Source of the DNA: Bacteroidota bacterium
GTDB taxonomy: Bacteria > Bacteroidota > Bacteroidia > Flavobacteriales > Flavobacteriaceae
DNA length: 64,000 nucleotides
NCBI GenBank assembly: GCA_018829465.1
Contig: JAHJTN010000006.1
Coordinates: 215,273-279,272 of the forward strand
Direction of reading: 5' to 3'
This document shows positions 9,145 to 16,538 of this stretch, piece by piece. The position numbers and the translations under genes are program-made. The notes under the pieces were generated by a model, which made no database searches, was not told the origin of the DNA, and saw only the letters and a program-made list of their open reading frames with translations. The first letter of the stretch is position 1; every line of letters starts with the position of its first letter.

Positions 9145-10095
9145 CTATTCTTGTTTGTAAATATCTTCTCGGTAGTTGCCTTCGTCATCATCGAGCATTT
9201 GCACATAGCTTTGGTAACGGCTCCAACTGACGCGGTCTTCATCCAAAGCGGCTTTGACAGCACATCCGGGCTCGTTGATATGAAGACAGTTGTGAAACTT
9301 ACAATCGCTTTTTAGTGCAAAAAACTCCGGAAAACAATCGCCGATTTCTTCTTTCTGAAAATCGAACAAGCCAAAACCGCGAATTCCGGGCGAATCGATG
9401 ATACGTCCGCCAAAATCCAAGTCGTACATTTCGGCGAAAGTGGTGGTGTGCTGCCCTTGCTGATGCGTCTCGGAGACTTGGGCGGTTTTTAGGTTGAGTT
9501 TGGGGTCAATGGTATTCACCAAAGTAGATTTTCCCACACCGCTATGGCCGGCCAACAGGGTCGATTTCCCTTTCATTTTTTCTATCAAAACATCTTTGTG
9601 CGTTCCTTTTAAAGCCGATATCTCATAACACTCATAGCCTATTTGTTCGTAGGTATATTTGAGAAAAGCGGTTTCCAATTTCAATGTTTCATCGTGCAAA
9701 TCCACCTTGTTAAACAGCAAGATTACTTTGATGTCAAAAGCTTCGCAACTGGCCAAAAACCGATCTACAAACACACTGAGCGTGGGCGGATTTTGCAGGG
9801 TTATCATCAAAAAAGCTTGGTCTATATTTGCGGCTAAAATGTGTAACTGCTTGGAGAGATTTACCGATTTTCTAACCAAATAATTGCGTCTTTCTTGGAT
9901 GTGGTGTATGATGCCAATCGTCTCATCCGAAATTTGTTGCAATTCAAAATCTACCACATCGCCCACGGCTACCGGATTGGTACTTTTGATGCCTTGAAGC
10001 CGAAATTTCCCCTTAATACGGCAATTGTAGAAAGTGTCTGCTGTAGTCTTTACGTTGTATTGGCTGCCGGTAGATTTGTAAACCGTTCCTGTCAT
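9145..10095 (-). CDS. rsgA: ribosome small subunit-dependent GTPase A
   Basis: RsgA is a circularly permuted GTPase that helps late maturation of the 30S subunit. At 316 residues it has the expected layout: N-terminal OB fold (GKFRLQGIKSTNPVAVGD), permuted GTPase motifs (G4 LLFNKVD, then G1 GHSGVGKSTLVN, then G3 DSPGIRGFG) and a C-terminal zinc finger (CKFHNCLHINEPGC). The ATG at 10095 gives a normal N-terminus. It starts a two-gene unit with dtd. Upstream lies an accessory island with repeats rather than a housekeeping gene. Confidence 0.95.
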   Translation of the reverse strand: MTGTVYKSTGSQYNVKTTADTFYNCRIKGKFRLQGIKSTNPVAVGDVVDFELQQISDETIGIIHHIQERRNYLVRKSVNLSKQLHILAANIDQAFLMITLQNPPTLSVFVDRFLASCEAFDIKVILLFNKVDLHDETLKLETAFLKYTYEQIGYECYEISALKGTHKDVLIEKMKGKSTLLAGHSGVGKSTLVNTIDPKLNLKTAQVSETHQQGQHTTTFAEMYDLDFGGRIIDSPGIRGFGLFDFQKEEIGDCFPEFFALKSDCKFHNCLHINEPGCAVKAALDEDRVSWSRYQSYVQMLDDDEGNYREDIYKQE

Positions 10096-10237
10096 AAGCT
10101 TGTTGCATGAATTTTTTTAACCGATGTAAAGATAAGTAAGATTCTGTAGTGAATGCTTTTTGAATTGGCACAGCATTTCAAGCAACTTGATTGGTTAGGC
10201 CTATTGGTGCATCTTTAAAAATTGAAACCATACTATG

Positions 10238-10267
10238 GTGTTTTGAATACTACGCAAATAAGCCCGC
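10238..10267 (+). repeat. left copy of a 30-bp imperfect direct repeat flanking the VapBC island
   Basis: Reads GTGTTTTGAATAC followed by 17 more bases ending AAGCCCGC. It matches 11107-11136 at 26 of 30 positions in the same orientation. The right copy leads into the intrinsic terminator of the aromatic operon; the left copy resembles a decayed version of that terminator's start. The 840 bp between them hold a repeat element and a toxin-antitoxin pair. Confidence 0.6.
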
Positions 10268-10290
10268 CCTTTGAAGTCTCACGGCCTCAT

Positions 10291-10399
10291 AGCAAACTAA
10301 AAGATTTTTACTATTTTTGAAAGAAAGCAAAGGTGCGTAGAAACTATAAATGTCATGACCCGGATGGGCATTACACGGATTGCAGGTTAGTGCTATCGG
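10291..10399 (-). repeat. REP-like element family R, inverted copy
   Basis: Minus-strand copy of an approximately 110-bp element that recurs at 62572-62647, 63011-63120 and 63851-63905. Shared landmarks are CCGATAGC at the start, CATCCGG, TTTCTACGCACC, CTTTCTTTCAAAAATAGTA and TTTTAGTTTGCT at the end. The hairpin part (GGACTTGTAGTCC in the 63-kb copies) is decayed here to a form with a broken left arm. The 10096-10514 gap otherwise holds only the left direct repeat and the promoter of the antitoxin gene. Confidence 0.8.
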
Positions 10400-10514
10400 A
10401 TTCTGCCCTTAGTGGCCAAATATTTAGTTACTTTTGAAGCTTCAAATACTAAGTTTGTCGCACTTAGGAATAGAACACTGCAAACATTATCTTTGTAATA
10501 TTAAACCTAAAATT

Positions 10515-10691
10515 ATGGTAATGACAATAAAACAAGGTGCTACAAAAAAAAGCATTCGAAGCATATTGGAAAATCTAACTAAAGAACTTAAGCCCAAGAA
10601 GGGTGTTGACGTTTATAAATACGTTGGAAAAATCAGCTTAAACACCGATGCCTTAAACATACAGAGAGAACTTCGTGATGAATGGAAATAA
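10515..10691 (+). CDS. VapB-like antitoxin (small, hypothetical)
   Basis: A 58-residue ORF, Lys-rich (TIKQGATKKSIRSILENL), ends with LRDEWK and overlaps the PIN-domain ORF by 14 nt. That size and overlap are what is expected of a VapB-type antitoxin partnered with a VapC-type toxin. The ATG at 10515 was chosen over an upstream in-frame TTG because TATCTTTG at 10488-10495 matches the TANNTTTG -7 box and places transcription start just upstream of 10515. No DNA-binding fold can be assigned confidently by eye. The antitoxin frame is intact although its toxin is interrupted. Confidence 0.6.
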   Translation: MVMTIKQGATKKSIRSILENLTKELKPKKGVDVYKYVGKISLNTDALNIQRELRDEWK

Positions 10692-11049
10692 ACTTTTTTT
10701 AGATACCAATATTATTCTGTATTTATTAAATGGAGATGAAACATTGGCCGAATTATTGAACGGCAAACAAATTTACATTTCCGTTATTACAGAATTAGAA
10801 CTGTTGGCCTACAAAGGTATAACCAAAAAAGAAGAAAAAGTTATTCATGAGTTTGTGTCATAATGTAAGGTCATAGCTATATCCGGCGAAGTAAAACGAG
10901 AAACTATAAGAATCCGAAAAACATACCATACAAAACTGCCGGATAGTATAATTATAGCAACCGCATTGTATTTAGACCTGCCGTTAATTACTTCTGATGT
11001 TGAATTTAAAAAGGTAGAAGAACTTACTCTGATACATTACGAACATTAA
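10678..11049 (+). pseudogene. VapC-like PIN-domain toxin with an in-frame stop codon
   Basis: PIN-domain ribonucleases of VapC type cleave RNA and are held by VapB. The frame opens LFLDTNIILYLLNG (first acidic residue) and contains ELELLAYKG (second). TAA at 10861-10863 interrupts it, and the same frame then continues without a further stop to 11047. The downstream part holds LPDSIIIATALYLDLPLITSD, with the remaining acidic PIN residues. The full reading would be about 123 codons, normal for VapC. One substitution explains the break, so this is a recent pseudogene or a sequencing error. The start is ATG 10678 (or GTG 10675). Confidence 0.75.
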
Positions 11050-11070
11050 ATTCCCCCCGCCCCACTCCCG

Positions 11071-11105
11071 CGCTCCCGAAGCCTCGGAGCATTCACACGG
11101 GAGCG
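11071..11105. repeat. GC-rich hairpin (CGCTCCCG / CGGGAGCG)
   Basis: Perfect 8-bp arms at 11071-11078 and 11098-11105 enclose a 19-nt loop that itself contains CCTCGG. It lies between the vapC pseudogene stop and the right direct repeat. It is GC-rich compared with its surroundings and has no T-run, so it looks more like a REP-type palindrome than a terminator. Confidence 0.45.
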
Positions 11106-11106
11106 T

Positions 11107-11136
11107 GTGTTTTGAATACATCACAAAAAAGCCCGC
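11107..11136 (+). repeat. right copy of the 30-bp imperfect direct repeat
   Basis: Partner of 10238-10267, same orientation, 26/30 identical. Its last bases form the left edge of the intrinsic terminator of the aromatic operon. Confidence 0.6.
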
Positions 11137-11154
11137 AGTTTTGACTGCGGGCTT
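11125..11154 (-). terminator. intrinsic terminator of the aromatic amino acid operon
   Basis: Read on the minus strand: an 11-bp perfect stem (AAGCCCGCAGT paired with ACTGCGGGCTT), a 4-nt loop, then a run of six T. It lies 25 bp after the stop of the DAHP synthase gene. It may also stop readthrough from the vapBC side. Confidence 0.85.
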
Positions 11155-11178
11155 AGCTTTTGGACACCTCTGAAAGTG

Positions 11179-12261
11179 TTAACTGTCCAAAATTTTGGCT
11201 TGCTTGTTGATCGATTCTTGGTGTATGGCTTTAAACATCCGCAAGACAAATTCCTCGCTCAATCCGAGTTTTTCGCCATCCAATATCATTTTACCTAAGA
11301 TTTCGTTCCAACGGGTAGTCTGCAACACGGCAACATTTTGCGATTTTTTGACCCGCCCGATATCTTCAGAAATACGCATTCTGTCTGAAAGCAAATGCAG
11401 CAATCTGTCGTCTATTTCATCAATTTTAGTTCGCAACTTTTGTAGTGAACTCTTAAATTCGTCCCCTTCTCCGGCTTCTTTTCTCACCTTCAATTCCTGA
11501 GTAATTTTCTCAAGCATGTTGGGTGTCACTTGCTGGGCGGCATCACTCCAAGCATTGTCCGGATCCGGGTGGGTTTCAATCATCAATCCGTCAAAATTCA
11601 GATCGAGTGCTATCTGGCTTACATCAAAAATCATATCGCGCTTGCCGGCTATGTGAGATGGATCGCAAATCATAGGCAAATCGGGAAATTTGTTTTGCAA
11701 CTCAATAGCCAATTGCCATTCCGGATTGTTGCGGTATTTGCTTTTTTGGTAGGTCGAAAATCCTCGGTGGATGACCCCAATATTTTTGATATCTGCCTTG
11801 TAGATGCGTTCTACCGCACCCAACCAAAGCGACAAGTCCGGATTGACCGGATTTTTAATCAACACTATTTTGTCTGTGCCTCTCAAAGCATCGGCTATCT
11901 CTTGAATGTTAAAAGGGCTCACCGTGGTTCGGGCGCCAATCCAAAAAATATCAATATCGTGCTCTAAGGCCAATTCTACATGCGCAGCGTTGGCAACTTC
12001 GGTGGTCAACAACAGGCCTGTTTCTTCTTTGGCGCGTTGCATCCACTTTAGGCCGATTGCGCCTACACCTTCAAACATACCCGGACGTGTACGCGGTTTC
12101 CAAATGCCGGCACGAAACACATTGGTATCTGTGTTTTTGAGTTGGTGGGCTGTCTTAAGCACCTGTTCTTCGGTTTCGGCACTACAAGGTCCGGCGATGA
12201 GCAACGGGTGTGTAAGGTTCATCTTGTCGAGCCAGTTTCTGAGTTCTTTCTTGTTTTCCAT
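11179..12261 (-). CDS. bifunctional DAHP synthase / chorismate mutase
   Basis: The 360-residue fusion carries two activities. One condenses phosphoenolpyruvate with erythrose-4-phosphate to DAHP, the entry to the shikimate pathway. The other converts chorismate to prephenate. Residues about 1-265 are an AroA(G)/KDO8P-synthase-like TIM barrel (LIAGPCSAETEEQ, GVIHRGFS, CDPSHIAGKRD). Residues about 270-355 are an AroQ-type helical chorismate mutase (LRTKIDEIDDRLLHLLSDRM). The domain order is the usual one in Bacteroidota. It is the last gene of the attenuator-controlled operon, 15 nt after tyrA, followed by a strong terminator. Confidence 0.93.
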   Translation of the reverse strand: MENKKELRNWLDKMNLTHPLLIAGPCSAETEEQVLKTAHQLKNTDTNVFRAGIWKPRTRPGMFEGVGAIGLKWMQRAKEETGLLLTTEVANAAHVELALEHDIDIFWIGARTTVSPFNIQEIADALRGTDKIVLIKNPVNPDLSLWLGAVERIYKADIKNIGVIHRGFSTYQKSKYRNNPEWQLAIELQNKFPDLPMICDPSHIAGKRDMIFDVSQIALDLNFDGLMIETHPDPDNAWSDAAQQVTPNMLEKITQELKVRKEAGEGDEFKSSLQKLRTKIDEIDDRLLHLLSDRMRISEDIGRVKKSQNVAVLQTTRWNEILGKMILDGEKLGLSEEFVLRMFKAIHQESINKQAKILDS

Positions 12262-12276
12262 AATGATAATTAATTG

Positions 12277-13137
12277 CTATTCTTCGTTATAAATTCCTTT
12301 TAATATTTGCTTGATGTGATTGGTATCTTCCATGTCCTTATACAATGCTTCATAGTTTTCGGTTTCAATTTTATTCCTAAACGTTTTTAGGTTGTCTATG
12401 TATTCATCCAAAGCCGTGAGTACATTGGTTTTGTTTTGTATAAAAATAGGCGTCCACATTGCAGGCGAACTTTTGGCCAAGCGCACGGTAGAACCAAAGC
12501 CGCTGCCCGCCATATCAAAAATGTTTTTCTCGCTTTTTTCTATTTCCAACACCGTTTTGCCTAGCATAAACGAGCTGATGTGCGAGAGGTGCGACACATA
12601 GGCAATGTGTTTGTCGTGCTCTTCAGGAGTCATATAGGCAACACGCATGCCCAACAGGGCAAAAACTTGCAAGGCAGCGGTGCGCAAATCATCGCGGGTA
12701 TGATCTGCCTCACAAATCATCTGTGTTTTTCCTTGAAACAAAGAATGTATGGCCGCTGTTGGGCCCGAAAATTCAGTACCGGCAATAGGATGCGTGGCCA
12801 AAAATTGAGCCCTCCTAGGATGGTGCTTTACCATCCGGCAAACATCTGCTTTGGTGGAACCCACATCCAGCACCAAAGTGTTCTCTCCTACACGATGCAA
12901 TAAGGATTCTAACAAACCGCAGGCCACATTCACCGGAACTGAAACCACCACCCAATCTGCATCCATCAAATCAGATTCGGTAGCGGCACTCTCTATCAAA
13001 CCGTTTTCTTGTGCCAAACGGAGGTGATCCGGATTGGCGTCAAACCCAACCCGCACCAATTCCGGGAACAGTCTTTTCATGTCTAATGACAAAGAGCCGC
13101 CTATCAATCCCAATCCTATAATTGCCAGTTTCTTCAT
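12277..13137 (-). CDS. tyrA: prephenate dehydrogenase
   Basis: TyrA oxidatively decarboxylates prephenate to 4-hydroxyphenylpyruvate for tyrosine synthesis. The 286-residue protein shows the N-terminal Rossmann motif GLGLIGGSL, the active-site block ATHPIAGTEFSGP and the conserved HIAYVSHLSHISSF helix of the dimerisation domain. No ACT domain is present, so feedback inhibition through such a domain is not expected. Between its start and the upstream aminotransferase lies an element of family H (13141-13283) with a 43-codon open frame, so its translation or expression relative to pheA may be set by that element. Confidence 0.93.
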   Translation of the reverse strand: MKKLAIIGLGLIGGSLSLDMKRLFPELVRVGFDANPDHLRLAQENGLIESAATESDLMDADWVVVSVPVNVACGLLESLLHRVGENTLVLDVGSTKADVCRMVKHHPRRAQFLATHPIAGTEFSGPTAAIHSLFQGKTQMICEADHTRDDLRTAALQVFALLGMRVAYMTPEEHDKHIAYVSHLSHISSFMLGKTVLEIEKSEKNIFDMAGSGFGSTVRLAKSSPAMWTPIFIQNKTNVLTALDEYIDNLKTFRNKIETENYEALYKDMEDTNHIKQILKGIYNEE

Positions 13138-13140
13138 CTC

Positions 13141-13283
13141 TTCTGTTTATTTCATTTATGTTCACTTCGCTCTATACAAGTGTTTTTGTAGGTCATGCTT
13201 CTGCTGCGGTCAGCACCGTAATAAGATCTTGCATGGAGGACAATTATATTACTGTTAGTCAATATTTTATACGAGCGTTTCAT
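13141..13283 (-). repeat. start-codon-abutting element, family H, copy 1 (before tyrA)
   Basis: In gene sense the element begins ATGAAACGC at 13283; this ATG overlaps the TGA stop of the aminotransferase. It runs through a GCTGACCGCAGCAGAAGCATGAC block (related to GCTGAGCGGAGTCAAAGCATGAC in copy 2) and a CACTTGTATAGAGCG block shared with copy 5. It ends AAATAAACAG three codons' worth of bases before tyrA's ATG. The ATGAAACGC frame stays open for 43 codons (13283-13152). The inverted repeat of copies 2-4 is not preserved here. Confidence 0.65.
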
Positions 13284-14437
13284 AAGGATAAATTTAAAAA
13301 TCTATCATTCACCGCTTGAAGCTGCTCAATATCTACACACAACGAAAAGCGAATATAACCATTCCCGTTGCTGCCAAAAATAGTTCCCGGAGCCACAAAA
13401 ACATCTGCTTTATACAGCAAGGTATCTACCAGTGCCAATGTATCGTACTTATCCGGATGTTTTGCCCATACAAAAAGTCCGGAGGCATCTTCGTCATACG
13501 TACAACCTAAAACACGAGCAATTTCCCAAACCTTTTCCCGCCGCCTGCGGTAGGTTTCATTTTGATTCTCCAACCATTTTTTTGAGGTTTTAAGTGCCGC
13601 AATAGCACCTTGCTGAATCCCGTAAAACATCCCGGAATCCATATTGCTTTTTACTTTCAACACTTCTTGGAGATGTGCTTGGCTACCCAAAACCATCCCA
13701 ACGCGCCAGCCCGCCATATTAAAAGTTTTGCTGAGCGAGTTGAGTTCCAACGCATGTTCGCGTGCATCTGCTATTTCTAAAATGCTAGTCGGATTTGCAT
13801 TCAATATAAAACTGTACGGATTGTCGTTGACCATCAAAATCTGATGTTTTTTGGCAAAAGCCACCATTTTTTCGATGTCCTTTTTGGTCGCATTTGCACC
13901 GGTTGGCATATGCGGATAGCTTACCCACATGAGCTTCACATTGGTAAGATCTGTTTTTTCGAGCGCGTCAAAATCGGGTAACCAACCCTTATCGGCCCGC
14001 AAATCGTAGTAAATAGGCTTGGCGTGATTCAGGTAAGCGACCGATGTATAAGTTGGATAGCCCGGATTGGGAATCAAAACGGCATCGCCCGGATTTAAAA
14101 AAGCTTTGGATATGTGAAAAATACCTTCCTTAGATCCCATCAGGGGTAAAATTTCCGTCTGCGGATCTAGCGTGGTGTTGAAATGTGTTTGGTAGAATGA
14201 TGCCATGGCCTGGCGCAACTCGGGCAAACCTTGATAGCTTTGATACATATGTGCTTTGGGGTGCGAAAGCGATGCCGTGAGGGCTATACCAACCTCAGCC
14301 GGAGGTGACAAATCGGGACTGCCAATACCCAAATTGATTACCGGTTTTCCGGAGGCAATGCGTTGGTTCACCTCTCGCAGTTTTTGCGAAAAATAATATT
14401 CCTGAATATGGGTTAAATGCGCTGCGGGTGCTGTCAT
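13280..14437 (-). CDS. pyridoxal-phosphate aminotransferase (aromatic operon)
   Basis: This 385-residue class I/II aminotransferase has the PLP-binding Lys in NSLSKTFNMAGWRVG, the ring-stacking region NPGYPTYTSVAYL and the conserved Asp/Tyr region MVNDNPYSF. Its place between pheA and tyrA makes transamination of phenylpyruvate and 4-hydroxyphenylpyruvate (or prephenate) the likely role, but specificity cannot be read from sequence. Its ATG overlaps the pheA stop by 4 nt (translational coupling). Its own stop TGA overlaps the first ATG of the family H element downstream. The last residues are encoded just before that element. Confidence 0.88.
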   Translation of the reverse strand: MTAPAAHLTHIQEYYFSQKLREVNQRIASGKPVINLGIGSPDLSPPAEVGIALTASLSHPKAHMYQSYQGLPELRQAMASFYQTHFNTTLDPQTEILPLMGSKEGIFHISKAFLNPGDAVLIPNPGYPTYTSVAYLNHAKPIYYDLRADKGWLPDFDALEKTDLTNVKLMWVSYPHMPTGANATKKDIEKMVAFAKKHQILMVNDNPYSFILNANPTSILEIADAREHALELNSLSKTFNMAGWRVGMVLGSQAHLQEVLKVKSNMDSGMFYGIQQGAIAALKTSKKWLENQNETYRRRREKVWEIARVLGCTYDEDASGLFVWAKHPDKYDTLALVDTLLYKADVFVAPGTIFGSNGNGYIRFSLCVDIEQLQAVNDRFLNLSL

Positions 14438-15261
14438 TTTTCAAATGTTTGGTATTCTCCTAATATTTTAAACTCGGCTGCCATGATATTGACCAATGCT
14501 ACTGCTTTTTCGTAATGCGCTTTGTCTTCAAAGGTGAAATCGGCAAAAAAAGCATATTTCCAAGGCTCATTTATAATGGGAAGAGACTGGATTTTTGTGA
14601 GGTTGAGGCGACAATCGTTCATTACATTGAGCAAGGCGGCCAAGCTGCCGGGGTGGTGGTTGACGATAAACTTGATAGACGCTTTGTTGAAGCCATTGCC
14701 CACAGGATTTTCGCCTTGGCGAGACACAATCACAAAACGCGTGCTATTGTTGTTGATGGTTTGTATTTCGGGTGCTACAATTTCCAAGCCGTACAGTTCG
14801 GCAGCTTGTTTGCTCGCAATGGCAGCGATGCCTTTGAGGTTATCTCGCGCAATGCGTCTGGCAACCTCGGCAGTGTCTTTGTCTTCAACCAATTTTATGT
14901 ACGGATGTTTGTCAAAGAAAACGCGGCATTGCAACAGTGCCATTGGGTGCGACCACACTTCGGCAACTGCCTGTAGCTTTTGTCCGGCCAACATCATCAG
15001 GTTGTGATGTACCGGTATGTAATATTCACCTATGATTTGCAGGTCGTACTCGTCTATCAACGCGTAGTTGGGTATAATAGAGCCCGCAATGGAATTTTCA
15101 ATGGCCATGACTGCCACATCTGTTTTGCCTTTAACCAAATTTTTAACCAATTCGTTAAACGTCATACATTCGCTGACGGGCACTTCCGGGTTAAAAAAAT
15201 GTTGGGCCACAATGTGGTGAAAAGATCCTAAAACGCCTTGTATGGCTACCGGTTTTTGCAT
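14434..15261 (-). CDS. pheA: prephenate dehydratase
   Basis: PheA converts prephenate to phenylpyruvate, the committed step to phenylalanine. The 275-residue protein has the periplasmic-binding-like catalytic domain (VAIQGVLGSFHH, then NNSTRFVIVSR with the catalytic Thr-Arg-Phe) and a C-terminal ACT domain (HPGSLAALLNVMNDCRLN). The ATG at 15261 was chosen because the frame upstream runs through a terminator and the leader-peptide region. The ACT motif often written ESRP in Phe-inhibited enzymes reads QSLP here (LTKIQSLPI). It is the first gene of the pheA-aminotransferase-tyrA-DAHP synthase operon and sits directly behind an attenuator. Confidence 0.93.
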   Translation of the reverse strand: MQKPVAIQGVLGSFHHIVAQHFFNPEVPVSECMTFNELVKNLVKGKTDVAVMAIENSIAGSIIPNYALIDEYDLQIIGEYYIPVHHNLMMLAGQKLQAVAEVWSHPMALLQCRVFFDKHPYIKLVEDKDTAEVARRIARDNLKGIAAIASKQAAELYGLEIVAPEIQTINNNSTRFVIVSRQGENPVGNGFNKASIKFIVNHHPGSLAALLNVMNDCRLNLTKIQSLPIINEPWKYAFFADFTFEDKAHYEKAVALVNIMAAEFKILGEYQTFEK

Positions 15262-15270
15262 ATTTTCTCT

Positions 15271-15303
15271 AAAAAAAAAGCCCCGATTTACTGTCGGGAC
15301 TTT
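15271..15303 (-). terminator. attenuator terminator before pheA
   Basis: Minus-strand reading: AGTCCCGA, 7-nt loop, TCGGGGCT, then nine T. This 8-bp stem (one G.U pair) with a T-run is a strong intrinsic terminator, only 10 nt upstream of the pheA ATG and 20 nt after the leader-peptide stop. The 5' arm bases GTCCC (15300-15296) can also pair with GGGAC at 15345-15341 near the end of the leader ORF, a candidate antiterminator. Confidence 0.85.
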
Positions 15304-15323
15304 AATGGTGATGTGATATATTA

Positions 15324-15407
15324 TCAACAACTCATGGCATGTCCCTTCCTGCTTCCAAAATAGAAGTAGAAATAGTAAAAACCGAAAAAGTTGTTTGTTG
15401 TTTTCAT
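15324..15407 (-). CDS. Phe/Tyr-rich leader peptide (pheA attenuation)
   Basis: A 27-codon ORF starting MKTTNNFFGFYYFYFYFG contains six Phe and four Tyr codons within eleven residues and ends ...HAMSC. Such clustering, followed 20 nt later by an intrinsic terminator and then pheA, is the signature of ribosome-mediated attenuation. With charged tRNA-Phe/Tyr the ribosome reaches the stop, covers GGGAC (15345-15341) and lets the terminator form. Stalling at the FF/FYYFYFYF run leaves that segment free to pair with the terminator's 5' arm. Start ATG 15407, stop TGA 15326-15324. It is too short for ordinary gene callers. Confidence 0.85.
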   Translation of the reverse strand: MKTTNNFFGFYYFYFYFGSRKGHAMSC

Positions 15408-15463
15408 TTCGGGTGCTAAAGTAAAAATTCTGTTTGAAAAAAATCAATTGTTTTTTATTTTTT

Positions 15464-15497
15464 TTGTGAAATATCGTTTACGGAATGTATATTTTTG
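15464..15497 (+). promoter_or_regulatory. promoter of gldA
   Basis: TTG at 15464-15466, 23-nt spacer, then TATTTTTG at 15490-15497, matching the Bacteroidota -33/-7 consensus TTG...TANNTTTG. Transcription would begin about 10 nt upstream of the gldA ATG. Confidence 0.6.
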
Positions 15498-15513
15498 CTA
15501 ATAATCCTATGCG

Positions 15514-16407
15514 ATGAGTCTGCAAGTTGAGAATATATCAAAGCAATTTGGATCTAAAAAAGCCTTAGATAACGTAAGCTTTTCTTTAAATAAAGCTAGC
15601 ATAACGGGCTTTTTAGGTCCTAACGGTGCCGGAAAATCTACCCTGATGAAAATCTTGACAGGGCAACTCTGCGCAGATAGCGGTAGGGCAATGGTAAACG
15701 GGTTCGACATTTCCAAAGCATCTCTGCCCGTCAAAAAATCGATAGGCTATTTGGCCGAACAAAATGCGCTGTATGACAATCTGTATGTTTCCGAATATTT
15801 ATCATTTTGTGCCCGGCTACACGGGGTTTCCAAATCGAACATCGAAGCGGTCATGTTAAAAACAGGTTTGTCTGAGGTTGGCAAACAAAAAATTGAAACC
15901 CTTTCTAAGGGCTACAAACAACGTGTAGGTTTAGCAGCTGCACTGATACACGACCCCGAAGTTTTGCTGCTCGACGAACCCACTACAGGCCTCGATCCAA
16001 ACCAGTTGGGCGACATTCGAAAACTCATCAAAGAATTGGGAAAAGAAAAAACCGTTTTCTTCTCTTCTCATATTTTACAAGAAGTAGAAGCGGTTTGCGA
16101 AGAAGTGCTCATTTTACACGAAGGAAAATTGGTTGGAAAACAGAAAGTAGAAACCCTGTCAAAATCTGACGAAAACACCTTGGTTGTCGAGTTTGACTAC
16201 CGTGTGGAAGACGTCCTGCTCAGGCGTTTACCCCATGTAAAAAAGGTAGAAAACCCTGACGGTTTGGCTTGGGAAATTACATTTGAAACCACCCAAGATA
16301 TGCGCCCGGCGGTTTTTGATTTTGCGCACGACAACCAACTATCCATCGTACAGCTCCGCGCCAAACACACCAAACTTGAAGCACTCTTTAAGGAACTTAC
16401 GCATTGA
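15514..16407 (+). CDS. gldA: gliding motility-associated ABC transporter ATP-binding protein
   Basis: This 297-residue ABC ATPase has Walker A GPNGAGKST (residues 35-43), signature LSKGYKQRVG and Walker B VLLLDEPTTGLD. Length and sequence style match GldA, the ATPase that works with GldF and GldG at the inner membrane in Flavobacteriia. GldFG are not in this window, and gldA is often unlinked from them. A related ABC-2 type ATPase of other function cannot be excluded from sequence alone. The gene has its own promoter and is divergent from the pheA operon, sharing a short regulatory gap with the attenuator. Confidence 0.85.
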   Translation: MSLQVENISKQFGSKKALDNVSFSLNKASITGFLGPNGAGKSTLMKILTGQLCADSGRAMVNGFDISKASLPVKKSIGYLAEQNALYDNLYVSEYLSFCARLHGVSKSNIEAVMLKTGLSEVGKQKIETLSKGYKQRVGLAAALIHDPEVLLLDEPTTGLDPNQLGDIRKLIKELGKEKTVFFSSHILQEVEAVCEEVLILHEGKLVGKQKVETLSKSDENTLVVEFDYRVEDVLLRRLPHVKKVENPDGLAWEITFETTQDMRPAVFDFAHDNQLSIVQLRAKHTKLEALFKELTH

Positions 16408-16446
16408 TTGGTTTAATTTTTGTAGAACTGATTGAAAAATAAACAC

Positions 16447-16538
16447 ATGAAACAACCATGTAAAAATTTTGCACACAGGAGCATGATTAATTAGGTTGTT
16501 CCATCTGACCACTTAAAAACAATAAATATAAACAGATG
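16447..16538 (+). repeat. start-codon-abutting element, family H, copy 4 (before DUF4136 gene)
   Basis: Starts ATGAAACAACC at 16447. Inverted-repeat arms AACAACC (16451-16457) and GGTTGTT (16494-16500) differ from the AACGCCC/GGGCGTT arms of copies 2 and 3 but remain fully complementary. The conserved middle reads CATGTAAAAATTTTG...CAGGAGCATGATTA. The tail CATCTGACC...AACAATAAATATAAACAGATG ends on the gene's own start codon, with CATCTG and CAGATG complementary. The internal ATG frame is open for 15 codons only in this copy (16447-16494). Confidence 0.75.

Noticed and set aside
10434..10514. Upstream TTG start for the VapB-like antitoxin
   Set aside because: The -7 box at 10488-10495 lies inside this extension, so the ATG at 10515 is better.
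15262..15447. N-terminal extension of PheA by 62 residues
   Set aside because: The frame passes through the attenuator terminator and the leader-peptide region on the same strand; the ATG at 15261 gives the family N-terminus.
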